Assembly: GCA_026003015.1 (NCBI GenBank) | Contig: BPGL01000001.1 | Coordinates: 1,318,717 to 1,382,716, forward strand | Length of the DNA stretch: 64,000 nt | Direction of reading: 5' to 3' | Source of the DNA: Actinomycetota bacterium | GTDB lineage: Bacteria > Actinomycetota > UBA4738 > HRBIN12 | Shown here: positions 41,697 through 50,864 of the stretch, piece after piece | Position numbering within the stretch: the stretch's first letter is position 1 | Layout of the letters: every line of letters begins with the position of its first letter | Program-made: the position numbers and the translations under genes | Notes under the pieces: model-generated | Told to the model about the DNA's origin: nothing | What the model saw: the letters and a program-made list of their open reading frames with translations, nothing else | Database searches by the model: none

Positions 41697-42451
41697 TGGG
41701 AACGTCCGATCCCGACCGGCGACCGCGGGTCCTGATCCTGCAGCACGAGGATCCGACCCCGCCGGGTCACGTCACCGAGTGGCTCGTCGGCCACGACGCC
41801 GACGTGGAGGTCCACCGGATCGACCTCGACGATCGCGAGGTCGATCCGACCGCCTACGACCTGATCGTCTCGCTGGGCTCGGAGTTCGCCGCCTTCGACG
41901 ACTCGAAGCCGTTCGTGCCCAGGGAGGCCGCGCTGATGCGCCGCGCGGTCCAGGCCGACGTGCCGGTGCTCGGGCTGTGCTTCGGCGGCCAGATGCTCGC
42001 ACGGGTGCTCGGCGCCGAGGTCTTCCGCTCCCCGACCTCGGAGATCGGGTGGCTCCCGGTGCGGAGCCGCGACCCGGAGCTCGTCCCGGAGGGGCCGTGG
42101 TTCCAGTGGCACTTCGACACGTTCCGAGCGCCGCCGGGGGCAACGGTCGTGGCCGAGACCGACGTGGGGCCGCAGGCCTTCGTCGCCGGTCGCTCCCTCG
42201 GCCTGCAGTTCCACCCCGAGGTGACGACCGACATCATGGACGAGTGGGTCCGCGTGTACCGTCACGAGCTCGACGCCGACGGCGTGGACCCCGACGCTCT
42301 GCTCGAGGAGACGCACCGGCTGGCCGACCGCAGCCGGGCCAACGCGATGCGGTTGTTCGAGCGCTTCTGGCAACGCGTCGCCCGCCTGCCGGCCGGTGAA
42401 CGGGGCCGTGGCGAGCCGGCCGAGGGCGGGGCGCGAGCGAGCGCGGGATAA
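41696..42451 (+). CDS. Class I glutamine amidotransferase-like protein
   Basis: The 251-residue stand-alone GATase has VLILQHEDPTPPGHV, the nucleophile Cys in VLGLCFGGQMLARVLG and the His-Glu pair in LGLQFHPEVTTDIMDEW. The catalytic triad is complete. It is distinct from the 30381 protein and sits between the two aminotransferase copies. A role as gamma-glutamyl-amide hydrolase is likely by context but not shown. The start overlaps the upstream stop (TGATG), so it is translationally coupled. Confidence 0.88.
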   Translation: MGTSDPDRRPRVLILQHEDPTPPGHVTEWLVGHDADVEVHRIDLDDREVDPTAYDLIVSLGSEFAAFDDSKPFVPREAALMRRAVQADVPVLGLCFGGQMLARVLGAEVFRSPTSEIGWLPVRSRDPELVPEGPWFQWHFDTFRAPPGATVVAETDVGPQAFVAGRSLGLQFHPEVTTDIMDEWVRVYRHELDADGVDPDALLEETHRLADRSRANAMRLFERFWQRVARLPAGERGRGEPAEGGARASAG

Positions 42452-42457
42452 GACGAG

Positions 42458-43807
42458 ATGGGAACGTCAACGGTCCGGGCCGACGAGACGAGCGTCCTGC
42501 CGCGCTCGTTCGACGTCGCCGCCCCCCTGATCGAGCGCGGCGAGGGGATCTGGCTGATCGCGTCCGACGGCCGGCGGATCCTCGACGCGACGTCCGGTGG
42601 GGCGATGACGACCTGCCTCGGTCAAGGCGTCCCCGAGCTCGTCGAGGCGATGACCCGCCAGGCCGAAGAGCTCGCCTACTACTACAACCACCACGTCACG
42701 AACGAACCGCAGGAGCGGCTCGCCGAGCGTCTGCTCGAGGTCGTCGCCCCGGAGATGGCTCGGGTGCGGTTCATCTCGGGTGGCTCCGAGGCCAACGAGA
42801 CGGCTCTGCAGCTCGCTCGCCTCTACCACGTGGAGCGCGGTGAATCGGAGCGCTGGCGGGTGATCTCGATCGCGCAGAGCTACCACGGGTCGACGATGGG
42901 AACGCTCGCGCTCACCGGGCGTCGGGCCCTCCAGGAGCCGTACGCCCCCTACCTCGCCCATCACCTGCACATCCCACCGCCGACCCCCAGGCACGACCCG
43001 ACGGGGGAGGCTGCGCTCGCCGCCCTCGACCGGGCCCTCGAGCAGGTCGATCCGACGACCGTCGCCGCCTTCGTGTGCGAGCCGGTCGGGGCCGCCGCGC
43101 TGCCGGCCGCCTGTCCGCCGCCGGGGTTCTGGGAGGGGCTCGCCGAGCGGCGCGACCGCTACGGGTTCCTCGTGTGCTTCGACGAGATCGTCACCGGCCT
43201 CGGACGCGTCGGCGACTGGCTCGCCGCCCACCAGGTGCCGATCGAGCCCGACATCGTGAGCGTGGGCAAGGGCCTGGGCGCCGGGTACGCGCCCCTGGCG
43301 GCGGTGCTCTGCCGCGAGCACGTCTACGACGCGATCGATCGGGGCTCGCGGGAGTTCGACCTCGGCCACACGTGGGACGGCGCGCCGCTGTCGTGCGCCG
43401 TGGGGCTTCGGGTGCTCGACCTGCTCGTCGAGCGACACCTCCCGGAGCACGTGCGGCAGCGCGGACCGCGCCTGTTGGAGGACCTCGAGCGGGCCGTCGC
43501 GGGCCTCGGGATCGTCGGCGAGGTCCGCGGCCGGGGGTTCCTGCTCGGGCTCGAGCTCGTCGACCCCCGAGACGGCGCCTCGTTCCTGCCGGTCGAGCTC
43601 GACGCCGCCGACCTCGTCGAACGGACCGCCCTCGAGCACGACCTGTTCGTGATGGCAACCCACCCGCAGCGCGACGGCTACGCGGGGGACCAGGTCCTGC
43701 TCGCGCCGGCGTTCGTGGCGAGCGACGAGGAGCTCGCCGAGATGCTCGGACGTCTGCGCTTGACGCTCGAGGACGTCGAGCGCGTCATCGAACGGGAGCT
43801 GCGGTGA
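42458..43807 (+). CDS. Class III aminotransferase (second copy)
   Basis: The 449-residue paralogue of the 40317 enzyme has GGSEANETALQLARLYHVERG, CFDEIVTGLGRVGDWLAA and the Schiff-base Lys in DIVSVGKGLGAGYAPLAAV. Shared blocks such as GHTWDGAPLSCAVGL and RDGYAGDQ are nearly identical in the two genes, pointing to duplication. Substrate-pocket segments differ (YYYNHHVTNEPQ against FAHTERLTNPAQ), so specificities may have diverged. Its stop overlaps the GS3 GTG start (GTGA). Confidence 0.92.
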   Translation: MGTSTVRADETSVLPRSFDVAAPLIERGEGIWLIASDGRRILDATSGGAMTTCLGQGVPELVEAMTRQAEELAYYYNHHVTNEPQERLAERLLEVVAPEMARVRFISGGSEANETALQLARLYHVERGESERWRVISIAQSYHGSTMGTLALTGRRALQEPYAPYLAHHLHIPPPTPRHDPTGEAALAALDRALEQVDPTTVAAFVCEPVGAAALPAACPPPGFWEGLAERRDRYGFLVCFDEIVTGLGRVGDWLAAHQVPIEPDIVSVGKGLGAGYAPLAAVLCREHVYDAIDRGSREFDLGHTWDGAPLSCAVGLRVLDLLVERHLPEHVRQRGPRLLEDLERAVAGLGIVGEVRGRGFLLGLELVDPRDGASFLPVELDAADLVERTALEHDLFVMATHPQRDGYAGDQVLLAPAFVASDEELAEMLGRLRLTLEDVERVIERELR

Positions 43808-45105
43808 GCGGGATCGAGCCGACGCCCCGGGGCGAGGAGTTCGTCCTCCTCGGCATCCCCGACGTGAACGGGTCGATCCGGGGCAAGGCGCTGCGGCCGG
43901 CCGCGTTCGACGTCGCCGTCGAACGCGGGACCGTGATGACCGACCTGATCCTCGGACTGGACCCCACCGACACCCCGATCAGCGACTACGACCGGTTCGG
44001 CATCCGGACCGGCGCCGCCGACCTGCTCGTGCGACCCGACGTCGACACGCTCCGCGACCTCGCGTGGCGCCCGGGGTGGCGGATCTGTCTGGCGACCCCG
44101 AGCTGGCCCGACGGCTCGCCCTGCGACTACGCGGTCCGCGAGGTCTACCGGCGCGTGCTCGGGGATGCCTCCGACCTCGGCTACGAGGTGATGGCCGCGA
44201 TCGAGTACGAGATCCGGATCTGGGACGAGCGCGGCGAGCCGACCTCGAGCGGGATCAGCTACAGCGTGCACGAGATCGGGGGCTACGCGCGGTTCCTCGA
44301 CGAGCTCGTTCGGGGCCTCGAGGGACTGGGGATCGAGATCGCCGCGGTGCACACCGAAGCGGGCCCAGGTCTGCTCGAGCTGAACCTGCGCGCCCGGTCG
44401 GGCCTGGCGGCCGCCGACGACGCCGCGCTCGCGAAGTTCGCGACGAAGCAGATCGCCTCGTCGATGGGGATGCGGGCGAGCTTCCTCGCGAAGACCGTGC
44501 CGGGAGAGGAGGGATCCAGCGGTCACGTGCATCTGTCGCTGTGGCGCGAGGGCCACAACGCCTTCGCGGGCACCGCCCCCACCGAGCCCGCCCCCCCGAC
44601 CTTCGCCGCCGCGATCGCCGGGGTGCTCGAGCACCTTCCGGCCGCCTCGCTCCTGCTGAACCCGACGGTGAACTCCTACAAGCGGCTGGTTCCCGGATGG
44701 TTCGCGCCGATCAACGCGACCTGGGGGTACGAGAACCGCTCCTGCGCCGTGCGGGCGATCCGCTCCGAGCGACCTGAGCTGTGGCGGTTCGAATGCCGCC
44801 GTCCCGGTGCCGACGCGAACCCCTATCTGGCGCTGGCCGCGATCGCGGCCTCGGCGGTCGACGGCGTGCGGCGCCAAGCTGCGCCCCCGGAGCCGGTCGT
44901 CGGCGACGCCTACGCGCTGGACCTCGCCGAGCTCCCGGGCTCACTCGAGTCGGCCCTGCGGGCCTTCGAGGCCGACGCGGCGCTGCGGGATCTCCTCGGA
45001 GACGCCTTCTCGGCGTACTTCGCGACCTCGAGAGCGTGGGAGCTCAAGGCGTGGAGGGACACCGTCACGGACTGGGAACGGGAACGGTACGATCGGGCCG
45101 TCTGA
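43804..45105 (+). CDS. Glutamine-synthetase-like ligase (GS3)
   Basis: The 433-residue GS-fold enzyme has [19 protein letters not shown] at the N terminus, ligand regions IEYEIRIW and [12 protein letters not shown], the ATP-site His in [10 protein letters not shown], the loop [20 protein letters not shown], and [18 protein letters not shown]. These are PuuA/GlnA-type features, closer to gamma-glutamylpolyamine synthetases than to GlnA. GTG 43804 overlaps the aminotransferase stop. Followed by an aldehyde dehydrogenase, the set mirrors the Puu pathway: ligase, aminotransferase or oxidase, dehydrogenase, hydrolase. The acceptor amine is unknown. Confidence 0.86.
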   Translation: MSGIEPTPRGEEFVLLGIPDVNGSIRGKALRPAAFDVAVERGTVMTDLILGLDPTDTPISDYDRFGIRTGAADLLVRPDVDTLRDLAWRPGWRICLATPSWPDGSPCDYAVREVYRRVLGDASDLGYEVMAAIEYEIRIWDERGEPTSSGISYSVHEIGGYARFLDELVRGLEGLGIEIAAVHTEAGPGLLELNLRARSGLAAADDAALAKFATKQIASSMGMRASFLAKTVPGEEGSSGHVHLSLWREGHNAFAGTAPTEPAPPTFAAAIAGVLEHLPAASLLLNPTVNSYKRLVPGWFAPINATWGYENRSCAVRAIRSERPELWRFECRRPGADANPYLALAAIAASAVDGVRRQAAPPEPVVGDAYALDLAELPGSLESALRAFEADAALRDLLGDAFSAYFATSRAWELKAWRDTVTDWERERYDRAV

Positions 45106-45157
45106 GCGTGGGCGGAGGGCCGGTGCTCGACGGCCGGGGAAGGAGCGGACGGAGGCG

Positions 45158-46603
45158 ATGGGAACCGAGCTCTTGATCGTTGGAGGCGAGCGTGTCTCCT
45201 CGGCGTCGGGCGCAACGTTCCAGGTGATCGAGCCGGCGCTCGGGACCCCCATGGCGGAGGTCGCGGAGGCCGACGGCGAGGACGCCCGGCGTGCGATCGA
45301 GATCGCGCACCGTGCGTTCGAGGAGGGCCCGTGGCCCCGCACCGCGGCGACGCTTCGCGGGCGCGTGCTGCTCCGGGCCTCGACGATCGTGCGCGAGCGG
45401 CTCGAGGAGCTCGCCACGATCGAAGCCCGCAACGTCGGTAAGCCGATCCGCGATGCGCGCGACGAGATGGGGATCGTGGCCGACACCCTTGAGTACTGGG
45501 GCGGGGCGGCGAACAAGATCTTCGGTGAGACGGTCCCCGTGCAAGACCCGGGGCTCGACGTCACCCTCCGCGAGCCCGCCGGGGTGTGCGCGCTGATCAC
45601 CCCGTGGAACTTCCCGCTCGCGATCGCCTCGTGGAAGATCGCTCCGGCCCTCGCGTGTGGGAACACGATCATCGTGAAGCCGGCGACCTACACGCCGCTC
45701 ACGGTGCTCGCCCTCGCAGAGATCCTGATCGAGGCCGGCCTGCCCCCGGAGGCGATCTCCGTGCTCCCGGGCCCAGGGTCGACGGTCGGCAACGCGCTGG
45801 TCGACGACCCGCGCGTGGCGAAGATCTCCTTCACGGGCTCGACGGCGGTGGGCTCGGAGATCATGGCCCGAGCCGCACGCAACATCACCCGGGTCTCGCT
45901 CGAGCTCGGCGGCAAGTCGGCCAGCGTCGTGTTCGCCGACGCCGAGATGGATACGGCGGTCGAGCGCTCCGTATGGGCCGTGTTCGGCAACTGCGGGCAG
46001 GACTGCTGCGCTCGGTCGCGGCTGTTCGTGGAGCGACCCGCCTACGAGGAGTTCGTCGAGCGCCTGGCCAAGCGCACGGCGGAGCTGCGGATCGGGCCCC
46101 CGCTCGACGAGCGGACGGAGATCGGACCGATGATCTCGCAGGACCAGCGGCGCACGACGCTCGACTACGTCGCGCTCGGGATCGACGAGGGCGCCCGGCT
46201 CGTGCGCGGCGGCAAGATCCCCGAGGTGCCCGGCGGCGAGGGCGGAGCCTACGTCGAGCCGACCGTGCTCGCCGACGTCGACAACCGCTGGCGCGTGGCC
46301 CAGGAGGAGATCTTCGGCCCCGTCGTGTGCGTCATCCCCTTCGACACCGAGGAGGAGGCCATCCGCCTCGCGAACGACACGACCTACGGGCTCTCGGGCT
46401 CGGTGTGGACCCGTGACGTCGGCCGGGCGATCCGCGTGGCCAAGGGGATCCGCACCGGGGTGATCAGCGTGAACTCGAGCCACAGCGTGCACACCGAGGC
46501 GCCCTTCGGCGGGTTCAAGCGAAGCGGCGTCGGCCGCGAGATGGGGATGCACGCGGTCAACCTCTACACCGAGGTCAAGAACGTCTTCTTCTCGCAGGCC
46601 TGA
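45158..46603 (+). CDS. NAD(P)-dependent aldehyde dehydrogenase
   Basis: The 481-residue ALDH has [19 protein letters not shown], the Rossmann motif [11 protein letters not shown], the catalytic Glu in [12 protein letters not shown], the nucleophile Cys in [16 protein letters not shown] (two adjacent Cys) and [13 protein letters not shown]. It is related to PuuC/betaine- and gamma-aminobutyraldehyde dehydrogenases. It would oxidise the aldehyde left by transamination of an amine or a glutamylated amine. AAGGAG and GGAGG precede ATG 45158, 52 nt after GS3. It ends the plus-strand operon that begins at 40317. Confidence 0.93.
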   Translation: MGTELLIVGGERVSSASGATFQVIEPALGTPMAEVAEADGEDARRAIEIAHRAFEEGPWPRTAATLRGRVLLRASTIVRERLEELATIEARNVGKPIRDARDEMGIVADTLEYWGGAANKIFGETVPVQDPGLDVTLREPAGVCALITPWNFPLAIASWKIAPALACGNTIIVKPATYTPLTVLALAEILIEAGLPPEAISVLPGPGSTVGNALVDDPRVAKISFTGSTAVGSEIMARAARNITRVSLELGGKSASVVFADAEMDTAVERSVWAVFGNCGQDCCARSRLFVERPAYEEFVERLAKRTAELRIGPPLDERTEIGPMISQDQRRTTLDYVALGIDEGARLVRGGKIPEVPGGEGGAYVEPTVLADVDNRWRVAQEEIFGPVVCVIPFDTEEEAIRLANDTTYGLSGSVWTRDVGRAIRVAKGIRTGVISVNSSHSVHTEAPFGGFKRSGVGREMGMHAVNLYTEVKNVFFSQA

Positions 46604-46616
46604 GACGAGCTCCTCG

Positions 46617-46638
46617 GCCAGCGTGGGGCCTAGCTGGC
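46617..46638. terminator. Weak convergent hairpin
   Basis: GCCAGC and GCTGGC form a 6-bp stem around a 10-nt loop in the 26-bp gap between the convergent aldehyde dehydrogenase and FGGY kinase genes, overlapping the kinase stop. There is no U-run, so it is at best a weak bidirectional terminator. Confidence 0.25.
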
Positions 46639-48150
46639 GAAGACCGGTTTGAGCGCGTCGTAGACGGCGCGGTACCGCCGGTACGCCTCCTCGTAGGCGT
46701 CGCGGGCCTGGGGGTCGGGCTCGTGCTCGTCGGGCCGGTAGGCGACGAAGCTGGCGACCGCCTCGGCGACGCTCCCGTGCACCCCCGCGGCCACCGAGGC
46801 GAGCACGGCCGCTCCGGTCGCGGTCGTCTCGACGCTCACCGGCACCCGCACCGGCAGCCCCGTGACGTCGGCCTTGATCTGACGCCACAGCGGCCCCTTC
46901 GCGCCCCCGCCGACGATCGTGAGCCGCCGGACCCCGAGCCCCGCCTCACGCATCGCGTCGAGGATGTCGCGCAGCGCGAACGCGCTGCCCTCCAGGATCG
47001 CGCGCGTCATGTGGTCGCGCGTGTGCGCCAGGGTGAGCCCGTAGAAGACCCCGCGCGCCGCGCCGTTCCACTCGGGCGCCATCGCGCCCTGCATGCACGG
47101 CAGGAAGACGAGCCCGTCGGCCCCAGGCGGAACGCGACCCGCCTCCTGGCCGAGGAAGTCGTAGGCGTCGCCCAACCCCACGGCCTCCGCGTCGCGCTCG
47201 ACCGGCGCGAACTGGTCGCGCCACCACCGGAGGTTGCCGCCGGAGACGAAGCCCGGGTTCTCGAGCAGCCACGCGTCCGGGTCGGCGTGCGGGTGGCACT
47301 CGACGAGCATCGTCGGGTCCTCCCGGGGCTCGGCGCTGGCCGCGCACACCGGCTCGGCCGTCCCGACGACGTCGCAGACCTCCCCCGGCTCGTACACCCC
47401 GGCGCCGAGCGTGGCGGCCATCTCGTCCCCGCACCCGACGGCCACGATCGTGGCGGGGTCGAGACCCGAGACCTCGGCGAACGCCGTCGTCACGGTCCCG
47501 ACCGCGCCCGTGCCCGGCCCGAGCTCGGGGAGCATCGCCGGGTCGATCCCGGTCGCCTCCAGGACCTCCTCGGACCAGGTGCGCGTCCTGGGGTCGAGCA
47601 GGGCCAACGACGACGCGTTCGAGTAGTCGACGGCGAGGACGCCGGCGACGTGCCGGAGGACGTAGGAGCCCGGAGGCATGATCGCCGTCGCCCGCTCCCA
47701 GACGCCCGGCTCCTCGTCACGGACCCAGAGCGCCTTGAAGACGGCGTGGGAGGAGTCGAGGTTCGCGCCCACCGCCCGGTAGAACGCTCGCGGGTCGATC
47801 CGCTCCGCGACCGCGGCCGCCTGCGCCTCGGCCCTGCGATCCATCCAGATCATCGCGGGGCGCAGCGGTCGTCCGTCGCGGCCGCACACGACCATGCCGT
47901 CGAGCTGGGAGCCGAACGAGATCCCCCGGATGGCCCCCGCGCCGCCCGGACACGCATCGACGAGTCGACGGCAGGCGCGCTCGACGGCCGCGTTCCATTC
48001 GTCGGGATCCTGCTCGGCCCACGTCGGGAAGGGGAACGACAGCGGGTAGGTCTCGTAGGCCGAGGCCACCAGGGTGCCGTCGGCGTCGTAGAGCGCAGCG
48101 TTCGTACCCTGGCTCCCGACGTCGCACCCGATCACGTAGGGGCCGGTCAT
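46630..48150 (-). CDS. FGGY-family carbohydrate kinase (xylulokinase-like)
   Basis: The 506-residue kinase has the N-terminal phosphate motif GCDVGSQGTNAALYD, the substrate Asp region GISFGSQLDGMVV, GCGDEMAATLGAGV, GGNLRWWRDQF (xylulokinase-like) and the C-terminal nucleotide motif TIVGGGAKGPLWRQIKADV. It phosphorylates a sugar or polyol, D-xylulose-like by resemblance. ATG 48150 overlaps the dehydrogenase stop (ATGA). It is the last gene of the GntR-led operon. LsrK (AI-2 kinase) is another FGGY family member, but no Lsr importer is nearby. Confidence 0.9.
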   Translation of the reverse strand: MTGPYVIGCDVGSQGTNAALYDADGTLVASAYETYPLSFPFPTWAEQDPDEWNAAVERACRRLVDACPGGAGAIRGISFGSQLDGMVVCGRDGRPLRPAMIWMDRRAEAQAAAVAERIDPRAFYRAVGANLDSSHAVFKALWVRDEEPGVWERATAIMPPGSYVLRHVAGVLAVDYSNASSLALLDPRTRTWSEEVLEATGIDPAMLPELGPGTGAVGTVTTAFAEVSGLDPATIVAVGCGDEMAATLGAGVYEPGEVCDVVGTAEPVCAASAEPREDPTMLVECHPHADPDAWLLENPGFVSGGNLRWWRDQFAPVERDAEAVGLGDAYDFLGQEAGRVPPGADGLVFLPCMQGAMAPEWNGAARGVFYGLTLAHTRDHMTRAILEGSAFALRDILDAMREAGLGVRRLTIVGGGAKGPLWRQIKADVTGLPVRVPVSVETTATGAAVLASVAAGVHGSVAEAVASFVAYRPDEHEPDPQARDAYEEAYRRYRAVYDALKPVFAS

Positions 48151-49199
48151 GGCACGATCACCATCTTGAGACCGGCGCCGGTACGGATGGTCTCGAACGC
48201 GTCGGCGATCTTCTCGAGCGGCCACCGGTGCGTGACGACACGCGCGAGCAGCTCCTGTTTGCGATCGAGGTAGTCCATCGTGATCCGGTACTGCCGGTGC
48301 GTGGCGCCGTAGGCCCCCAAGACCTCGAGCTCCTTGTAGTGGAGCTGGTTCATGTCGAGCGCGCTCACCGGATCGTGCTTGGGCAGTCCGGCGAAGTACA
48401 CGATCTTCGCCCGCTTGGCGGCCATCTCCAGCGCCGCCTGCTGGGCCGGCTTCGCCGGTGCCGCCACGCTCACGCGGTCCGCTCCCTGGGACGTGCGTCG
48501 GCGAACCTCCTCCACGCCGTTGTCCTCCCCGGCGACCCAGGCGTCGTCGACCACCTCGCCGATCGCGTCGAGGGCGATCTTCAAGCGCTCGCCCGACACG
48601 TCGGACAGGTACACCTTCGACGCACCTCGGTCGCGCGCCATCACGGCCTGCCAGCAGCCGATCGGTCCGGTGCCGAGGATCACCACCACGTCACCGAGCC
48701 TGATGTCGAGCTGCTCGATCCCGTTCAGCGCGCAGGCGAAGGGATCGGCGACCGTGGCCAGGTCCGACGGCAGCTCGGGCGGCAGCGGGATCAGGTTCTT
48801 CGTCGCGATCGGCGGCACCGCCGCGCGCTCCGCGTAGGCTCCCGGGAACGGGTCGTAGCCGTAAAGCAGGTGACCCTCGCACAGGTTCTGGAAGCCCTCC
48901 AGGCACCAACGGCACCGACCACAGGTGAGGATCGAGCCCAGGAACACCCGGTCGCCGCGCTCCACGCCCGGGGGCAGATCCGCCTCGGGCCCGACCTCCT
49001 CGAGCACCCCCACCGGCTCGTGGCCGAGCTGCCAGGGCAACGGGGCCTTCGGATCCCCGTTGAAGAAGGTCCGCGCGTCGGTCCCGCAGATCCCGCACGC
49101 CTCCACCCGCAGGATCGCGCCCGCCGGATCGAGGGTCGGCTCCGGCGCGTCCGACCGAACCTCGATCTGGTTGACCCCCGTCATGAACGCCGCGCGCAC
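48147..49199 (-). CDS. Zinc-dependent medium-chain alcohol/polyol dehydrogenase
   Basis: The 350-residue MDR enzyme has the catalytic zinc site GICGTD (Cys) and WQLGHEPVG (His-Glu), the structural zinc site CGRCRWCLEGFQNLC (four Cys) and the Rossmann motif VILGTGPIGCWQA with SDVSGERL after beta-2 (Asp, so NAD is likely). It resembles sorbitol/threonine-type dehydrogenases. It would oxidise a polyol to the ketose that the neighbouring FGGY kinase phosphorylates. The start is GTG 49199, 3 nt after the aldolase stop. Confidence 0.9.
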   Translation of the reverse strand: MRAAFMTGVNQIEVRSDAPEPTLDPAGAILRVEACGICGTDARTFFNGDPKAPLPWQLGHEPVGVLEEVGPEADLPPGVERGDRVFLGSILTCGRCRWCLEGFQNLCEGHLLYGYDPFPGAYAERAAVPPIATKNLIPLPPELPSDLATVADPFACALNGIEQLDIRLGDVVVILGTGPIGCWQAVMARDRGASKVYLSDVSGERLKIALDAIGEVVDDAWVAGEDNGVEEVRRRTSQGADRVSVAAPAKPAQQAALEMAAKRAKIVYFAGLPKHDPVSALDMNQLHYKELEVLGAYGATHRQYRITMDYLDRKQELLARVVTHRWPLEKIADAFETIRTGAGLKMVIVP

Positions 49200-49202
49200 G
49201 TC

Positions 49203-50045
49203 TCAGCCCTCGCTGACCGCCGAGGCGAGCTCCTCGCGCAGGGCGGCGAGCGCCTTCTCGGCGCTCCATCGTTCGCGGATCACGCGCGCCAGGGCCCGGG
49301 TGATCGCCTCGGGTCGCTCGTGCATGAAGATGTTCCGACCGACCGAACACCCGATCGCGCCGGCCTGGATCGCCTGTTCCATCCGCGAAAGCAGCTCGTG
49401 ATCCTCGAGGCGGGAACCGCCGGCGAGCACGACGGGGACGCCGGCGGCGGCCTCGACGCAGCGGGCGAAGCGCTCACCGTCGCCGGGCCAGTTCGTCTTG
49501 ACGATGTCGGCGCCCAGCTCGACGCACAGTCGGACGTTGCGGCGCAGGTACTCGAACCCGTATCGCTCGGACAGCTCCTCGACGCTCGCGTAGGTGGTTG
49601 GGAACTCCGCTTCGGCGATGAACGGCATCCCCAAGCGAGCGCACTCACGACCGACCTCCGCGAGGGTGCGGATCATCCCCGGCTCGGTCTCCCCACCGAG
49701 GGCGGTGAAAAGCACGACGGCGTCGGCGCCCAACCTGAGCGCCTCTTCCACCTCGGCGATCCGCACGACCTCCGGCCGATCCTCCCCGGGGTTCGCGCTC
49801 GCCGACAGCAGCAGGGCGAGCGACGTCGTCGGGGAGAACGCCTCGTGGGCGATCCGGATCGCCCCCTTGCTCATCATGATCACGTTGGCGCCGCCCGCAA
49901 CGGCCTCGCGCGTCCGGGCCGAGATGTCGGCGAGGGGCTCGAGGAAGGTCGGCGAGGTCATCCCGTGGTCCAGCGCGCAGATCACCGAGACGCCCTCGGG
50001 GTCGATCACCCGCTTCAGTCGCATCGCCTTGCCTACGTCGGTCAC
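49203..50045 (-). CDS. Class I aldolase of the DeoC/FbaB/LsrF (LacD-like) family
   Basis: The 280-residue TIM-barrel aldolase has VSVICALDHGMTSPTFLEPL, the Schiff-base Lys in GADIVKTNWPGDGERF, VVLAGGSRLEDHELL (phosphate site) and GAIGCSVGRNIFMHERPEA. These features match FbaB/LsrF/DhnA aldolases, which cleave or transfer ketose-phosphate units. Together with the kinase and dehydrogenase it suggests polyol to ketose to ketose phosphate to triose-level products. GTG 50045 overlaps the GntR gene stop (GTGA). The exact substrate is unknown. Confidence 0.88.
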   Translation of the reverse strand: MTDVGKAMRLKRVIDPEGVSVICALDHGMTSPTFLEPLADISARTREAVAGGANVIMMSKGAIRIAHEAFSPTTSLALLLSASANPGEDRPEVVRIAEVEEALRLGADAVVLFTALGGETEPGMIRTLAEVGRECARLGMPFIAEAEFPTTYASVEELSERYGFEYLRRNVRLCVELGADIVKTNWPGDGERFARCVEAAAGVPVVLAGGSRLEDHELLSRMEQAIQAGAIGCSVGRNIFMHERPEAITRALARVIRERWSAEKALAALREELASAVSEG

Positions 50046-50773
50046 GTCAGCCTCCTTCCCGGACCTCGCCGGACCACGCTGAACTCGAAGCCCTCGGCGA
50101 GGTGGTATTCGTCCGCGAGCAGGACCGGGAGTCCCGACTCGTCGTAGTCGACCTGTCGCAGGTACAGTAGGAGCGAGCCGGGCCTGACCCGGAGGCGCTT
50201 CGCGATCGCCCGGTCCGCGGCGACGGGCTCGAGGGTCACGACGCCGTGATGCACCGGGTGACCGAGACGCTCGAGCAGGTCGTAGAGGGAGCCGTCGCCG
50301 AGCTCCTCGACCGCCCGGGCCGCAACGACGGCGGCCGGAGCCACGTCCCGCGAGGCGACCACCCGGCGACCGTCGGCGGTGCGGACGCGTTCGAGGACCA
50401 CGACCGGGTCGCCCTCCTGCAGGTCGAGCGCCGCCGCCTCCGCGGCCCCGGCGGGCTCGGTCCGCACCGTCGCCTCGGCCGTGCCTGGCCGGTAGCCCGC
50501 GGCTCGGATCGACTCGGTCACGCCGAAGTTCACGTCGAGGTTCGTGCGCAGGCGCGGCCTGGAGGTCGCGTAGGTCCCCGCCCCCCGCGTGCGCGTCACG
50601 AGCCCGTCCTCCTCCAGGGAGCGCAGGGCCTCGCGCAGCGTGGCACGCGACACGCCGAGCTCCGCCGCGAGCTCGGGCTCGGGGGGTAGGCGCCGGCCGG
50701 GGCCGATCCGCCCGGAGGCGATCCGGGCCGCGATCTCGTCGCGCACCCGAAACGACAGCCGCTTCCGCTCCAT
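50042..50773 (-). CDS. GntR/HutC-family (UTRA) transcriptional regulator
   Basis: The 243-residue regulator has an N-terminal winged helix (RLPPEPELAAELGVSRATLREALRSLEEDG as two adjoining motifs, wing RTRGAGTYAT) and a C-terminal UTRA effector domain of the HutC type ending LLADEYHLAEGFEFSVV. It leads the aldolase-dehydrogenase-kinase operon, coupled by GTGA. A TTTGTC-T-GACAAA palindrome in the divergent spacer is the likely operator, giving autoregulation and possibly control of the PuuD-like gene on the other strand. The effector is probably a sugar phosphate of the pathway. Confidence 0.9.
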   Translation of the reverse strand: MERKRLSFRVRDEIAARIASGRIGPGRRLPPEPELAAELGVSRATLREALRSLEEDGLVTRTRGAGTYATSRPRLRTNLDVNFGVTESIRAAGYRPGTAEATVRTEPAGAAEAAALDLQEGDPVVVLERVRTADGRRVVASRDVAPAAVVAARAVEELGDGSLYDLLERLGHPVHHGVVTLEPVAADRAIAKRLRVRPGSLLLYLRQVDYDESGLPVLLADEYHLAEGFEFSVVRRGPGRRLT

Positions 50774-50816
50774 CGGCCCTGACCTCGCCCCTCCCGCTCG
50801 CTCGCCCCCACCCTAG

Positions 50817-50829
50817 TTTGTCTGACAAA
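50817..50829. promoter_or_regulatory. Probable GntR operator, 13-bp palindrome
   Basis: TTTGTCTGACAAA is perfectly palindromic about its central base and matches the GT-N(3)-AC layout of GntR-family operators. It directly abuts a minus-strand TAGGGT -10 box (50810-50815) for the gntR operon and lies 22 bp from the plus-strand TACACT box, so one bound dimer could cover both promoters. Confidence 0.7.
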
Positions 50830-50850
50830 GCCCGTCAACCCGCAGCCCCG

Positions 50851-50856
50851 TACACT
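50851..50856 (+). promoter_or_regulatory. -10 box TACACT, 8 nt before the PuuD-like start (leaderless)
   Basis: TACACT is followed by 8 nt and ATG 50865. Confidence 0.55.
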
Positions 50857-50864
50857 CCACCTCG

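Noticed and set aside
46630-50045. Lsr-type AI-2 processing operon (LsrK/LsrF-like kinase and aldolase)
   Set aside because: No LsrABCD importer, LsrR or LsrG is present, and the kinase has xylulokinase-like motifs beside a polyol dehydrogenase.
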